A stretch of 64,000 bases of DNA from Microlunatus endophyticus. Lineage in GTDB: Bacteria; Actinomycetota; Actinomycetes; Propionibacteriales; Propionibacteriaceae. The translations under genes were made by a program, and so were the position numbers. Numbering within the stretch: the first letter of the stretch is position 1; each line of letters opens with the position of its first letter. Positions 52,152-61,617 of this stretch are shown here, one piece after another. The notes beneath the pieces are model-generated. The model saw only the letters and a list, made by a program, of their open reading frames with translations. It had not been told where the DNA came from and did not search any database. The DNA is taken from positions 1 to 64,000 of the forward strand of contig NZ_BMMZ01000001.1 of assembly GCF_014646195.1 (NCBI RefSeq), given 5' to 3'.

Positions 52152-52799
52152 TCAGCCGACGTTGCAGGTGACGCCCGTCGCGTGCACCGGGCAGTAACCG
52201 TTCGGCACCTTGATCAGATACTGCTGGTGGTATTCCTCGGCATAGTTGAACGGCTCTGCCGGCAGGATCTCGGTGGTGATCTCGCCGTAGCCCTTCTTGG
52301 TGAATTCCGCCTGGAACTCATCGCGGACCTTGGTCGCGACCTCGGCCTGCTCCTCGTTGGTTACGTAGATCGCCGAGCGGTACTGGGTGCCGACATCGTT
52401 GCCCTGCCGCATGCCCTGCGTCGGGTCGTGGTTCTCGAAGAAGATCTTGAGCAGCCCGGCGTAGCTGATCTTGTCCGGGTCGTAGGCGACCTTGACCACC
52501 TCGGCGTGACCGGTGCCGGCGCTGCAGACCTCTTCGTAGGTCGGGTTGGGGGTGTAGCCGCCGGCATAGCCGACCGCGGTCTGGGTGACGCCCTCGGTCT
52601 GCCAGAACAGCTTCTCCGCACCCCAGAAACAACCCAGGGCGAAGTAGCCGACCTCGGACCCGGCCGGAACGGTGTGCAACTCGGTCCCGTAGACCTCGTG
52701 GAAGGTGGGGGTTTCGAGGATCGGCGTATCCCGGCCCGGCAGCGCACGCTCCGGCTCGATCATCGTCACCTTGTGGCGCAGCGATGAGAACAGTGACAC
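52152..52799 (-). CDS. msrA: Peptide methionine sulfoxide reductase A
   Basis: 215-residue enzyme reducing S-methionine sulfoxide in proteins. The catalytic Cys is in [19 protein letters not shown], with [20 protein letters not shown] and [20 protein letters not shown]. Resolving Cys near [16 protein letters not shown]. The GTG at 52799 has GGGGAG before it and gives MSLFSS-. Operon with the unknown gene behind it. Divergent from the metB-like gene. Confidence 0.95.
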   Translation of the reverse strand: MSLFSSLRHKVTMIEPERALPGRDTPILETPTFHEVYGTELHTVPAGSEVGYFALGCFWGAEKLFWQTEGVTQTAVGYAGGYTPNPTYEEVCSAGTGHAEVVKVAYDPDKISYAGLLKIFFENHDPTQGMRQGNDVGTQYRSAIYVTNEEQAEVATKVRDEFQAEFTKKGYGEITTEILPAEPFNYAEEYHQQYLIKVPNGYCPVHATGVTCNVG

Positions 52800-52970
52800 G
52801 ATTTCTCCCCTTTCGTCATGGTCTCCCAACCTGGTGCGGCGGGGGAACCACAGGAGTCAATGGCCCGGGACGGGCAGGTATTCCCCTTCCATTGTCCACG
52901 CCATCTGTGCATGCCGTCTGTCCACGCCATCTCGATAGCCGACTCAGGCCGGCCGGTACGCTCGCCAACT
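52800..52970. promoter_or_regulatory. Divergent region msrA / metB with direct repeat
   Basis: 171-base gap. The word TGTCCACGCCATCT occurs at 52893-52906 and 52919-52932, 26 bases apart, a direct repeat that might be a regulator site. No SAM riboswitch fold is evident. Confidence 0.4.
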
Positions 52971-54140
52971 ATGAGCCAAGAGCCCCACCCCCGATTCCAG
53001 CAGCCAGGATTCGAGACGCTTGCGATCCACGCCGGACAGGAGCCCGATCCGACCACCGGAGCGGTGGTTCCGCCGATCTATGCCACCTCGACCTACGCCC
53101 AGGACGGCGTCGGCGGGCTGCGCGGCGGCTACGAGTACTCCCGGTCCGGCAATCCCACGCGTACGGCGTTGGAGGAGTGTCTGGCCGCGCTCGAGGGCGG
53201 CGTACGGGGATTGGCCTTCGCCAGCGGGCTGGCGGCCGAGGACACCCTGATCCGGACGCTCGCCAACCCCGGTGACGAGGTGCTGCTGCCCAATGACGCC
53301 TACGGCGGCACGTACCGCCAGTTCGCCCGGCTGCACGACCGCTGGGGGATCGTCAGCACACCGGTCCCGATCACCGATGCGGACGCCGTCGCCGACGCGA
53401 TCACCCCTGGCAGGACTGCCGTCGTCTGGCTCGAGACACCGACCAATCCGCTGCTCAACATCGCCGACGTCGCCCGGATCGCCGAGGCTGCTCATGCCGC
53501 GGGTGCCAAGGTGGTCGTCGACAACACTTTCGCCACGCCCTACCTGCAGCAGCCGCTGACCCTGGGGGCCGACGTGGTCGTGCACTCGACGACCAAGTAC
53601 TGCGGAGGGCACTCCGATGTCGTCGGCGGCGCCTTGGTCACCAGCGATGTCGATCTTGGAGAGAAGCTCGCCTGGGCCCAGAATGCGATCGGTGCGGTGG
53701 CAGGGCCGTTCGATTCCTGGCTGGTGCTGCGCGGCCTCAAGACCCTGGCCGTACGGATGGACCGGCACTGTGTCAATGCTGCCGCAATCGCTTCCTGGCT
53801 TGAGGATCACTCGGCTGTTGCGGAGGTCTTCTACCCTGGGCTCGCGTCCCATCCTGGTCATGATCTTGCTGCCCAGCAGATGCGGGCCTTCGGTGGCATG
53901 ATCAGCTTCCGGACTGCGGCCGGGGAACAGGCGGCCGTGGACTTCTGCGGCCGCACCAAGATCTTCACCTTGGGCGAATCGCTCGGCGGCGTCGAATCCT
54001 TGATCGAGCACCCCGGACGGATGACCCACCAGTCCGTTGCCGGAACCGCGCTCGAGGTGCCCGCCGATCTCGTACGCCTCAGTGTCGGCATCGAGAACCT
54101 CGACGACCTGCTCGCCGATCTCGACGCCGCCTTCGGCTAG
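52971..54140 (+). CDS. metB: Cystathionine gamma-synthase/lyase
   Basis: 389-residue PLP enzyme of the Cys/Met metabolism family. The PLP lysine is in [20 protein letters not shown] (K about 204), with [40 protein letters not shown] and [20 protein letters not shown]. Family members are gamma-synthases or gamma-lyases and are hard to separate; with a cbs gene in the same window a lyase role in reverse transsulfuration is possible. ATG 52971 chosen for the normal N-terminus; the frame is open to 52818. Stops within the ung stop. Confidence 0.92.
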   Translation: MSQEPHPRFQQPGFETLAIHAGQEPDPTTGAVVPPIYATSTYAQDGVGGLRGGYEYSRSGNPTRTALEECLAALEGGVRGLAFASGLAAEDTLIRTLANPGDEVLLPNDAYGGTYRQFARLHDRWGIVSTPVPITDADAVADAITPGRTAVVWLETPTNPLLNIADVARIAEAAHAAGAKVVVDNTFATPYLQQPLTLGADVVVHSTTKYCGGHSDVVGGALVTSDVDLGEKLAWAQNAIGAVAGPFDSWLVLRGLKTLAVRMDRHCVNAAAIASWLEDHSAVAEVFYPGLASHPGHDLAAQQMRAFGGMISFRTAAGEQAAVDFCGRTKIFTLGESLGGVESLIEHPGRMTHQSVAGTALEVPADLVRLSVGIENLDDLLADLDAAFG

Positions 54141-54817
54141 CCTTCGACCCGCCAGTCGATCGGGTCGGCGCCGGCCTTGATCAAGTAGCCGTTGGCACGG
54201 CTGAAGGGGCGCGATCCGAAGAAGCCGCGGTCGGCCGACATCGGCGACGGGTGCGCGCTGGCGATATAGGGAACCTGACCCAGCATCGGGATCAGCGACT
54301 GGGCGTCGCGGCCCCAGAGGATGGCGACCAATGGGCCGCCGCGTTCCACCAGTGCCTCGATCGCCCGTTGGGTGACCTGCTCCCAGCCCTTGCCGCGATG
54401 CGAGCCCGGTCGGCCGGGCTGGACCGTGAGGACTCTGTTGAGCAGCAGTACGCCCTGCTCGAACCACGGGCCCAGGTCACCGCTGCGGGCCCTCGGGATG
54501 CCGAGGTCGGCCTCGAGTTCGGTGTAGATGTTGCCCAGGCTGCGGGGAATCGGCCGGACATCGGGAGCGACCGAGAAAGACAACCCGACCGGATGGCCGG
54601 GCGTCGGATAGGGGTCCTGGCCGACGATCAGCACCCGGACGTCGGCCAGCGGTCGACTGAAGGCGCGCAGCACTGCATCGCCCGCCGGCAGATAGCCGCG
54701 TCCGGCGGCCAACTCGCCGCGCAGGAATTCACCCATCGCGGTCACCGTGCCGGCCACCGGCTGCAGCGCGGTCGCCCAATCCGGGCTGATCAGTTCGGAC
54801 AGCGGCTTCGGGGGCAC
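54137..54817 (-). CDS. ung: Uracil-DNA glycosylase, family 1
   Basis: 226-residue DNA repair enzyme excising uracil. Catalytic Asp in [21 protein letters not shown]-terminal loop in [20 protein letters not shown], with [20 protein letters not shown] and [11 protein letters not shown]. Length is usual. GTG start with GGAGGG upstream. Convergent with the metB-like gene, divergent from the transporter gene. Confidence 0.97.
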   Translation of the reverse strand: MPPKPLSELISPDWATALQPVAGTVTAMGEFLRGELAAGRGYLPAGDAVLRAFSRPLADVRVLIVGQDPYPTPGHPVGLSFSVAPDVRPIPRSLGNIYTELEADLGIPRARSGDLGPWFEQGVLLLNRVLTVQPGRPGSHRGKGWEQVTQRAIEALVERGGPLVAILWGRDAQSLIPMLGQVPYIASAHPSPMSADRGFFGSRPFSRANGYLIKAGADPIDWRVEG

Positions 54818-54982
54818 GGATCCCTCCTGTGGGTCGAGTGGCTCGCGGACGATCGTGCCATGCCGGGCGCGGGATCCGTACGCTTGGTCGTCGCGGATGG
54901 AAGACTGGCGGCGTTGTGGTCAGCCGGATCCGGGTACAGCTGGACGAAGGCGAAGGTCTGACCCGAGTCTGAGGAGGAACGC

Positions 54983-56242
54983 GTGGCGAATCGTCGATTC
55001 GGCATCGGTCGGCTGCGTCGTACCCGGCGGTCCGGGCCTGATCGCGCCGCCGGCACAGACGGACCCACAAGCGCGACCGGTGGCGACGCCAAGAGCGCCG
55101 CCGACGCGGATCTCACGGTGATCAGCAGGCCGGAGCCGACCGAGCATGAGGTCATCGAGCGCGATGTGCCGCGCCCGGTCCGGGTCGCGGCGGGGTGGGC
55201 CTGGCGGATGATCGTCATCGTGATCATGATCGCCGGGATCGGCTGGCTCTTCGGCTATCTGTCCGAGGTCACGATCCCGATCGCGGTCGCGATCCTGCTG
55301 ACCGCGCTGATCTCCCCGGTCGCCAACTTCTTCAACCGGCGGCGTTTCCCGAGGGCCCTGTCGGCGCTGTTGGCCATGATCATCGGCGTGGTTCTGGTCT
55401 CCGGCACGTTGACCCTGATCGCCACCCAGATCGCCAGCCAGGCCGAGGGGATCGGGACCAAGGTCGCCGACGGATTCGGTCAGCTCACCGACTGGCTGGC
55501 CAATGGCCCGCTGAACATCCCTCAACAGTTCCTGCAGATCGACCAGTTGACCAATCAGGTCCGGTCGTTCCTCAACTCCAGCAGCGCAACCATCGCCAAG
55601 TACGCCGCCGGCGTCGGCAGCGGGATCGGGCACTTCTTCGCCGGGTTCGCGATCACGATCTTCGCCACCTTCTACTTCCTCTACGACGGCGGCGGGATCT
55701 GGTCGTTCTTGATCAAGTTGGCTCCGTCGCGGGCCAGGGCCGGGATCGACGGTGCCGCCAAGACCGGCTGGATGTCCTTGGTGCACTACGTCCGGGCCAC
55801 CATTGCAGTGGCCTTCGCCGACGCCGTCGGTGTCCTGATCCTCGCCCTCATCCTGCGAGTGCCCGGTGCTGCAGCGCTGGCTGCGCTGGTCTTCCTGGGT
55901 GCGTTCATCCCGCTGGTCGGCGCCTTCGTGTCCGGATTCGTGGCGGTCTTCGTCGCCCTGGTGATGCTCGGTTGGGTGCAGGCGCTGATCATGCTGGCCG
56001 GCATCGTCGCGGTGATGGAGCTGGAGGCCCACATCCTGCAGCCGTTCCTGTTGGGGCGCGCGGTCAAACTGCATCCGTTGGCCGTACTGCTCGGAATCGC
56101 GATCGGCGTGATCGTCGGTGGGATCGTCGGCGCGCTGATGTCCATCCCGATCCTGGCCTTCGCCAAGACCTTCATCCAGTACGTGGCGACCAGGAAGGAA
56201 CCGCCCCTGGCCGCCGACCCGGTGGTGATGAGACCCGAATAG
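54983..56242 (+). CDS. AI-2E family transporter
   Basis: 419-residue membrane protein of the PerM/AI-2E family. A basic, low-complexity N-terminus of about 70 residues precedes eight hydrophobic helices (MIVIVIMIAGIGWLFGYL, GALMSIPILAFAKTFIQY). The conserved E-x-H-x-L-Q-P loop appears in MELEAHILQPFLLGRAVKLH. Members export AI-2 or ions; function in actinobacteria unknown. GTG start with GAGGAGG. Confidence 0.9.
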   Translation: MANRRFGIGRLRRTRRSGPDRAAGTDGPTSATGGDAKSAADADLTVISRPEPTEHEVIERDVPRPVRVAAGWAWRMIVIVIMIAGIGWLFGYLSEVTIPIAVAILLTALISPVANFFNRRRFPRALSALLAMIIGVVLVSGTLTLIATQIASQAEGIGTKVADGFGQLTDWLANGPLNIPQQFLQIDQLTNQVRSFLNSSSATIAKYAAGVGSGIGHFFAGFAITIFATFYFLYDGGGIWSFLIKLAPSRARAGIDGAAKTGWMSLVHYVRATIAVAFADAVGVLILALILRVPGAAALAALVFLGAFIPLVGAFVSGFVAVFVALVMLGWVQALIMLAGIVAVMELEAHILQPFLLGRAVKLHPLAVLLGIAIGVIVGGIVGALMSIPILAFAKTFIQYVATRKEPPLAADPVVMRPE

Positions 56243-56281
56243 CCCCGACCCGCAGCGGCGCCTGCCCCCAGGGCGGCATCT

Positions 56282-57568
56282 CTACAGCGCGGATCCTTCG
56301 GCGTACGTGTCGAAGTCAACATTCCAGTCGGTCAGCCCGTTCAGCGCGTCGAGTGAGCGGCTGGTTCCGGAGACCACCACCGGGCTTCCCGCCGGTGCGT
56401 TCTCGTAGAGCCAGCCGGCGTCGGCTTCGCTCATCCCTACGCAGCCGTGACTGGCGTTCTCCCGGCCGAAATAGCCCGCATTCCACGGCGCCGAGTGCAG
56501 GAATTCACCGGAGTTGGTGATCCGCAACGCGTACTTGACGGTCAGGTCGTAGGACTGCGGCCCCTTCTTGGGCAGGCCGATCATCTGCGAGGTCATCCGA
56601 TAGTTCATGGCCTTCTGGGTGATCAACGAGGTGCCGCTGCGCGTCTCCCAGCCGGGCTTGCCGCCACTGACCTGGATCGTGCGCACCAGATCGCCGTTCT
56701 CGTAGACCTTGGCGACGTCGGAGCCGAGATCGACCTTGGTGATCACCGAGTTCCCGACAGTGAAACTGGTCGAGGTGCTCAGCTGCCCGTACTCGCCGCC
56801 GCCCGCCGGGATGCTGTTGAGGTCGGCGGTGGCGGTCACGGTGGTGCCGGGCTTCCAGTAGTTGGCCGGGCGCCAGTGCACCTCGGTGTCGCTGTACCAG
56901 TGCCAGCTGCCCTTCTGGTGGTCGCTGCTGGAAACATGCAGGTGCTTCTCGAAGGTCGCCTTGTCCTTCACCGGACGGTCGAAGGTGAGCACTACCGGCG
57001 TGCCGACCCCGACGGTCCCGCTCAAGGTGCCGTTGAAGCTGGGGTAGATCTGCTGGTCGAGGCTGAGCTCGTCGGAGGTGAACGAGCTGGTCGTTGTCGA
57101 CTTCGCGCCGTGGTCGCTGACGCCGGTCATGGTCACGGTGTACCTGCCGTTGGGCTCCAGCAGGTCCGACGCCGTCCACCCGGTCTTCGCGCTGTTGAGC
57201 TTGCCGTCGATCGTGATCGACTTGGACTTGCCGTGGTCGGTGTAGTGTCCGCTCACCTTGACCGAGGACAAGGTGCCCTTGTGGGAGGACACCTTGATCA
57301 CCTTGTTGACCTTCACACCGGTTGCGCCGTCGCTGACATTGGCGGCCATGGTGACCGGGTCCGGGGTCGGGGACGACTTCGGGCTGGGCTGACTGCCGCC
57401 GGTCGAGCCGTCCGTCCCGCCGGCATCGGTCCCGGACGTCGCGTGGGTGCCGGGCAGCGGGCTGCCGCCGTGGGCGATCTGGCCGCAGCCGGCGAGCGCG
57501 GCGCTGGTCAGCAGCGCGGCGATCGCGACAGCCGTCCTGCGGCCGTGTCGTGCACCGAACGGGGTCAT
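56282..57568 (-). CDS. L,D-transpeptidase with Ig-like domains
   Basis: 428-residue lipoprotein. Signal and lipobox: AALLTSAALAGCGQ (Cys about 28), then a Ser/Gly/Pro-rich linker, two Ig-like repeats (about 70-260) and the YkuD catalytic domain with RENASHGCVGMSEADAGWLY (H-x-x-x-SHGC). It forms 3-3 cross-links in peptidoglycan, as LdtMt2 does. ATG start. It lies outside the membrane. Confidence 0.95.
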   Translation of the reverse strand: MTPFGARHGRRTAVAIAALLTSAALAGCGQIAHGGSPLPGTHATSGTDAGGTDGSTGGSQPSPKSSPTPDPVTMAANVSDGATGVKVNKVIKVSSHKGTLSSVKVSGHYTDHGKSKSITIDGKLNSAKTGWTASDLLEPNGRYTVTMTGVSDHGAKSTTTSSFTSDELSLDQQIYPSFNGTLSGTVGVGTPVVLTFDRPVKDKATFEKHLHVSSSDHQKGSWHWYSDTEVHWRPANYWKPGTTVTATADLNSIPAGGGEYGQLSTSTSFTVGNSVITKVDLGSDVAKVYENGDLVRTIQVSGGKPGWETRSGTSLITQKAMNYRMTSQMIGLPKKGPQSYDLTVKYALRITNSGEFLHSAPWNAGYFGRENASHGCVGMSEADAGWLYENAPAGSPVVVSGTSRSLDALNGLTDWNVDFDTYAEGSAL

Positions 57569-57676
57569 GCTTCCTCACTCACTCGTCGTAGGCACAGGCT
57601 TCGGCAAATGTGCCATCGCTGGCCGGTCAGGTCGACCGCGCGGCCCAATGGGTTGTGAAGATGTGACCTCGGGCGC
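57569..57676. other. Upstream region of Ldt gene
   Basis: About 100 bases between the Ldt start and the tandem repeat, AT-poor, no gene recognised. Presumably holds the Ldt promoter. Confidence 0.4.
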
Positions 57677-57754
57677 GTGACAGGCCACCCGTGACAGGCC
57701 ACCCGTGACAGGCCACCCGTGACAGGCCACCCGTGACAGGCCACCCGTGACAGG
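57677..57754 (+). repeat. 14-bp tandem repeat array
   Basis: Unit GTGACAGGCCACCC. Five perfect copies at 57677-57690, 57691-57704, 57705-57718, 57719-57732 and 57733-57746, plus a partial copy (GTGACAGG) to 57754. It separates the divergent Ldt and DUF4097 genes. Not an IS or CRISPR: there are no spacers. Confidence 0.92.
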
Positions 57755-57828
57755 GGCACACCCTGACGGCACCCTGGAAAAGCGAAAACGGGCTTTCCAC
57801 TCTCGAAGGTCCGACTTAGATTCTTTCC

Positions 57829-58884
57829 ATGACTTCATCGCAGGACATGACCGCGATCCTCGAAGATCTCGCCGCCGGACGGATCGATGCTGCCGAGGCC
57901 GCCCGCCGGATCGATGCGCTGTCGACCTCCGAGCCGGCTGAGCCGGTGACCGAAGCGCCCACCGAAACCGTCGACGCCGATGCCTGGGCTGCCACGACGG
58001 ATCGTCCGCAGACACCGGGCGCCACCCGGGAGTCCTTCCGCACCGAGCCGGCCGAGTCGGCCTCCGCGGCTTCCGGCCCGACGTCCGGATCATCCCCGTC
58101 CGGATCATCCTCGTCCGGATCATCCCCGTCCGGATCCCCGTCCGCTGGGGCCGGCGGCCCTCGCGGCTGGCTCGGCCGGTCGCGGGTCCCGGCCACGGGC
58201 AACGGCACCAACGGGGTCGAGAAGCTGTCGGTCCGCGCTGTCGGACGCCGGGTCCGCATCGTCGGCGAGCCGTCGGTCGCCACCGTCTCCGCAGACGGGC
58301 CACACGTGCTGCGCCGCAACGGCTCCGTGCTGGAGGTGTCCAGCGACGGCGAATTCGGCGCCTCGATCGACGGCTTCCAGCTGCTCCGCGCCACCCGGAG
58401 CCTGGACGACTTCCGCTCACTGGGGCTCGGCAAGGAACTGCTGCTCAAGGTCAACCCGGCCCTGCTGGTCGATGTCGAGGTGACGGCGGGCAGTCTGAAC
58501 ACCGAGGGCGTGCCGCGGCTCGGCAGCGTACGAGTCACCGCCGGCGGAGCCCGGTTACTGGACGTCAGCGAGATCGCCGACGCCCTGATCCAGGCCGGTC
58601 AGGCCACCGTCAAGGCGGCGATCATCAGCGGCCGCTCGCGGATCCGGGTGGAGTCCGGCTCGCTCAGCCTGCAGCTGGCCGATTCGTCGAATGTGACGGT
58701 CTCCACCGACTCCCAGCTGGGCAAGGTCAGCTGGGGCGGCGCCCACGCCGGCTTCACCGGTGACGAGGTCGTGATGGGCAACGGCAGCGCCCGGCTGGAG
58801 GTCGAGGTCGTGATGGGCCACGCCTCGGTCAAGGCCGGCACCGTCCCGGCGGCCTCGGGCACGGCAGCGTCGGGGGCGGCGTGA
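57829..58884 (+). CDS. DUF4097-like adhesin-type protein
   Basis: 351-residue protein. The N-terminus has a short helix (MTSSQDMTAILEDLAAGRID, then AAEAARRID), like the end of SHOCT-like modules. A low-complexity Ser/Gly/Pro stretch (about 84-103) is encoded by a repeated TCCGGATCATCC word. The rest is beta-strand-rich with DUF4097 features (SVRAVGRRVRIVGEPSVATV, SGSLSLQLADSSNVTVSTDS). No signal peptide or membrane helix. GTGA overlap with the DUF2089 gene. Such pairs occur in stress regulons. Confidence 0.8.
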   Translation: MTSSQDMTAILEDLAAGRIDAAEAARRIDALSTSEPAEPVTEAPTETVDADAWAATTDRPQTPGATRESFRTEPAESASAASGPTSGSSPSGSSSSGSSPSGSPSAGAGGPRGWLGRSRVPATGNGTNGVEKLSVRAVGRRVRIVGEPSVATVSADGPHVLRRNGSVLEVSSDGEFGASIDGFQLLRATRSLDDFRSLGLGKELLLKVNPALLVDVEVTAGSLNTEGVPRLGSVRVTAGGARLLDVSEIADALIQAGQATVKAAIISGRSRIRVESGSLSLQLADSSNVTVSTDSQLGKVSWGGAHAGFTGDEVVMGNGSARLEVEVVMGHASVKAGTVPAASGTAASGAA

Positions 58885-59312
58885 CCGCAACCGGCCACCC
58901 GCACCTGAGGTCGTACGACTCCGGGAGCGAGCCCGTCGCCGACCATCGGGCACCCAGCGACTGTCCGGTCTGCGGGGACCATCTGGTCGTCACCCGGCTC
59001 GGCTGCGCCTCCTGCGGTACGGAGCTGGCCGGGATCTTCGCCCCGTGCGAGTTCTGTGCCCTGTCGGCCGCCGAGCTGGACATGCTCCGGGTCTTCCTGG
59101 CAGCCCGCGGCAATCTCCGCGAATTGGAGAAGCACCTCGGCGTCTCCTACCCGACGGCGCGCGCCCGCTTCACAGACCTGCTGCAGAAGATGGGCCTTGC
59201 CGATCCTGCACCCGAGCCCGAACGGCCGACCGCTCCCGGCCGGGAACAGATCCTGGCCGAGGTGGCGACCGGTGCCCTCACTCCGGCCGAGGCCGTCCGC
59301 CTGCTGGGGTGA
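58881..59312 (+). CDS. DUF2089 family protein
   Basis: 143-residue protein with a zinc ribbon (DCPVCGDHLVVTRLGCASC) and the HTH-like DUF2089 core (ELDMLRVFLAARGNLRELEK, HLGVSYPTARARFTDLLQKM). The C-terminal end EILAEVATGALTPAEAVRLL-like helix resembles the N-terminus of the preceding DUF4097 protein. GTG start overlaps the previous stop, so they work together, probably as a DNA-binding regulator and its beta-rich partner. Confidence 0.88.
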   Translation: MTATGHPHLRSYDSGSEPVADHRAPSDCPVCGDHLVVTRLGCASCGTELAGIFAPCEFCALSAAELDMLRVFLAARGNLRELEKHLGVSYPTARARFTDLLQKMGLADPAPEPERPTAPGREQILAEVATGALTPAEAVRLLG

Positions 59313-59338
59313 GTCTGCCGGCGTGAATCAGGACCTGG

Positions 59339-59848
59339 TCAGGACCTGTACGGCTCGACCTTGATCACGGTCACGCTGATCGGCTTGCCGTTCGGCGCCT
59401 GATAGGTGACCTCGTCGCCGGGCCGCTTGCCCAGGATCGCCGAACCCAACGGCGACTGCGGGCTGTAGACGGCGTCCTGGCTGTCGTCCAGCCCGAGCAC
59501 CTCGCGGGAGCCGAGCAGGAAGGTCTCGGTGTCGGACTCGTCGCCGAAGAAGGCGATGGTCACCTGCATGCCCGGTGCGACCTCATCGGAGTTGGTCGGC
59601 GCCTCGCCGACCTTGGCCCGGCGCAGCATGTCGGTGAGCTGCCGGATCCGGGCCTCCTGTTGGCCCTGTTCCTCGCGGGCCGCGTGGTAGCCGCCGTTCT
59701 CTCGCAGGTCGCCCTCTTCACGCGCCGCGGCGATCTTGGCCGCGATCTCGGCCCGACCCGCACCGGAGAGGTGGTCGAGTTCGGCCGCCAACTTGTCGTA
59801 GGCGTCCTGCGTCAGCCAGATCGTCTCGGTAGAGGTGTTCTCAGACAT
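59339..59848 (-). CDS. greA: Transcription elongation factor GreA
   Basis: 169-residue elongation factor that rescues backtracked RNA polymerase. The coiled coil carries the acidic tip IAAAREEGDLRENGGYHAAR (D and E), and the FKBP-like C-terminal domain reads QSPLGSAILGKRPGDEVTYQ and PNGKPISVTVIKVEPY. ATG start. Convergent with DUF2089. Confidence 0.96.
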   Translation of the reverse strand: MSENTSTETIWLTQDAYDKLAAELDHLSGAGRAEIAAKIAAAREEGDLRENGGYHAAREEQGQQEARIRQLTDMLRRAKVGEAPTNSDEVAPGMQVTIAFFGDESDTETFLLGSREVLGLDDSQDAVYSPQSPLGSAILGKRPGDEVTYQAPNGKPISVTVIKVEPYRS

Positions 59849-59926
59849 TCGACAAGCCTAGCAACGTGGCCGTCGCGGGGACCAAACTCAGGCGCACAAC
59901 GCGCCACTCAGCTGTTGGCCCAACCC

Positions 59927-60331
59927 TCAGCTGTTCACCCAACACTGGCTCACCGAGACCGAGGTGGCCTCGCGGATCGTCTTCAGCTCCTGGGGCACGT
60001 CGACCACCGAGGTGGGCGCAGCGGGCACGCTGATGGTCTTCTGGCCGACCGTCTCGAAGTCGCTGGCCTGGGCGATCACCGTGCAGCTGACGGGCACCGA
60101 CGGATCCTTGCGCTGCACGGTCAGGGTGAAGCTGACCTTCTGCGCCGAGTCGATGGTGAACACGTGGACGTCACCGCTGACCGCCGGGTCGGCCTGTTCG
60201 TACGCCGCCCAGAGCAGCCAGCCCAGACCGATCGCGGCGACAGCGGCGACGATCGCGATCAGCAGCGGGCGACGCCGGGTCCGGCGACGGTGGGGATAGC
60301 GGGTGACGCTCGGGGCAGGCACGCAGGCCAT
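59927..60331 (-). CDS. DUF4307 membrane protein
   Basis: 134-residue protein with a basic N-terminus ([20 protein letters not shown]) and one transmembrane helix (about 23-43), then an extracytoplasmic domain with [20 protein letters not shown] and [10 protein letters not shown]. Two conserved cysteines. DUF4307 genes are regularly next to mca in actinobacteria, as here (divergent). Function unknown. Confidence 0.9.
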   Translation of the reverse strand: MACVPAPSVTRYPHRRRTRRRPLLIAIVAAVAAIGLGWLLWAAYEQADPAVSGDVHVFTIDSAQKVSFTLTVQRKDPSVPVSCTVIAQASDFETVGQKTISVPAAPTSVVDVPQELKTIREATSVSVSQCWVNS

Positions 60332-60402
60332 TGTCCCCGAGCACCGAAGCGGTCGTCAGGCCGAGGCCGGATTCTGTTGTCCGGGATGGGAAGATAGCCA
60401 GC

Positions 60403-61320
60403 GTGACCTTTCCTGCCCGACGCGTCGACGAGTCCGGCGAGCGGCTGCGCTTGCTGGCCGTCCACGCCCACCCCGATGACGAATCCAGCAAGGGCGCCGC
60501 GACGGCGGCCAAATACGTCGCCGAGGGCGTCGACGTCTGGGTCGCCACCTGTACGGGCGGTGAGCGCGGGTCGATCCTCAATCCGGCGATGGACCGGCCG
60601 GACGTCCTGGAGAACATGGCCACGATCCGCAAGCAGGAGATGGACGCCGCCCGCGAAATCCTCGGGATCCACCAGGTCTGGCTCGGCTTCGTCGACTCCG
60701 GGCTGCCGGAGGGCGACCCGTTGCCCCCGCTGCCGGAGGGCTGCTTCGGGCTGGCCGACTTCGATGAGGCGGTCGAGCGGCTGGTCCGCGTGGTCCGGGA
60801 ATTCCGGCCGCACGTGATGACCACCTACGACGAGAACGGCGGCTACCCGCATCCGGACCACGTCCGCTGCCACCAGATCAGCGTGGCGGCCTTCGAGGCG
60901 GCCGGCAAGGACGGCGCCTATCCCGATGCCGGGCCGCTGTGGCAGCCGCTCAAGCTCTACTACCACATGGGCTGGCGCAAGCGGTACGAGACGCTGCACG
61001 CCGCGATGCTGGCCAAGGGCCTGGAATCGCCGTACGCGAAGCGGCTGGAGAACTGGAAGTCCGACCCGGCCCGCGACGACCGCGTCACCACCCAGGTCGA
61101 CTGCGCCGACTATTTCGAGGTACGCGACCGGGCGCTGATCGCGCACGCGACCCAGATCGATCCGACCGGCCACTGGTTCGCGGTGCCGCTGGACATCCAG
61201 CGTGAGGCCTGGCCCACCGAGGACTACGAATTGGGCCAGTCGGTGATCGAGGCGCCGGTTCCGGAGACGGACCTGTTCGCCGGAATCCCGACCCGGCCCG
61301 GACCCGGGGCTGCGGAGTAA
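60403..61320 (+). CDS. mca: Mycothiol S-conjugate amidase
   Basis: 305-residue zinc amidase that cleaves mycothiol adducts for detoxification. The metal motif is [20 protein letters not shown], with [36 protein letters not shown] and [13 protein letters not shown]. The long C-terminal part and 'SSKGA' favour Mca over MshB. GTG 60403 gives the normal start; the frame extends back to 60331. An actinobacterial marker. Confidence 0.95.
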   Translation: MTFPARRVDESGERLRLLAVHAHPDDESSKGAATAAKYVAEGVDVWVATCTGGERGSILNPAMDRPDVLENMATIRKQEMDAAREILGIHQVWLGFVDSGLPEGDPLPPLPEGCFGLADFDEAVERLVRVVREFRPHVMTTYDENGGYPHPDHVRCHQISVAAFEAAGKDGAYPDAGPLWQPLKLYYHMGWRKRYETLHAAMLAKGLESPYAKRLENWKSDPARDDRVTTQVDCADYFEVRDRALIAHATQIDPTGHWFAVPLDIQREAWPTEDYELGQSVIEAPVPETDLFAGIPTRPGPGAAE

Positions 61321-61329
61321 GGTCGAATC

Positions 61330-61602
61330 ATGCTCTTCCTGGACGTCGACCCCAGCCTGGTCAAGCCCGGCTGGACCCCACTGATCATCACGATCCTGCT
61401 CGCCGCGGCGATCGCGCTGTTGATGATCAGCATGCGTCGTCAGATCCGCAGGATCAACGCTCCCAGCCGCAGCGAGCTGGACGGCTCGACGACCGCCGAG
61501 TCGGCGGCCGCCGGCGACCCGTCCGAACAGTCCGACCAGTCGAGCGATCCCGACCAGACCGCCGGGACGACCGGCGAGCGGCACCCGATCGCCCACAGCT
61601 GA
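61330..61602 (+). CDS. Small single-span membrane protein
   Basis: 90-residue protein. N-terminal residues, then one helix (LIITILLAAAIALLMISMRR) with a basic stop-transfer and a long acidic/Ser-rich tail. Commonly found after mca in actinobacteria. Function unknown. Begins 9 bases after the mca stop. Confidence 0.85.
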   Translation: MLFLDVDPSLVKPGWTPLIITILLAAAIALLMISMRRQIRRINAPSRSELDGSTTAESAAAGDPSEQSDQSSDPDQTAGTTGERHPIAHS

Positions 61603-61617
61603 GCTTCCCGGCGGCCG

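Noticed and set aside
52800..52970. SAM riboswitch before the metB-like gene
   Set aside because: No conserved riboswitch core or terminator stem; only a short direct repeat.
57677..57754. CRISPR array
   Set aside because: Units are only 14 bp and directly adjacent, with no spacers and no cas genes.
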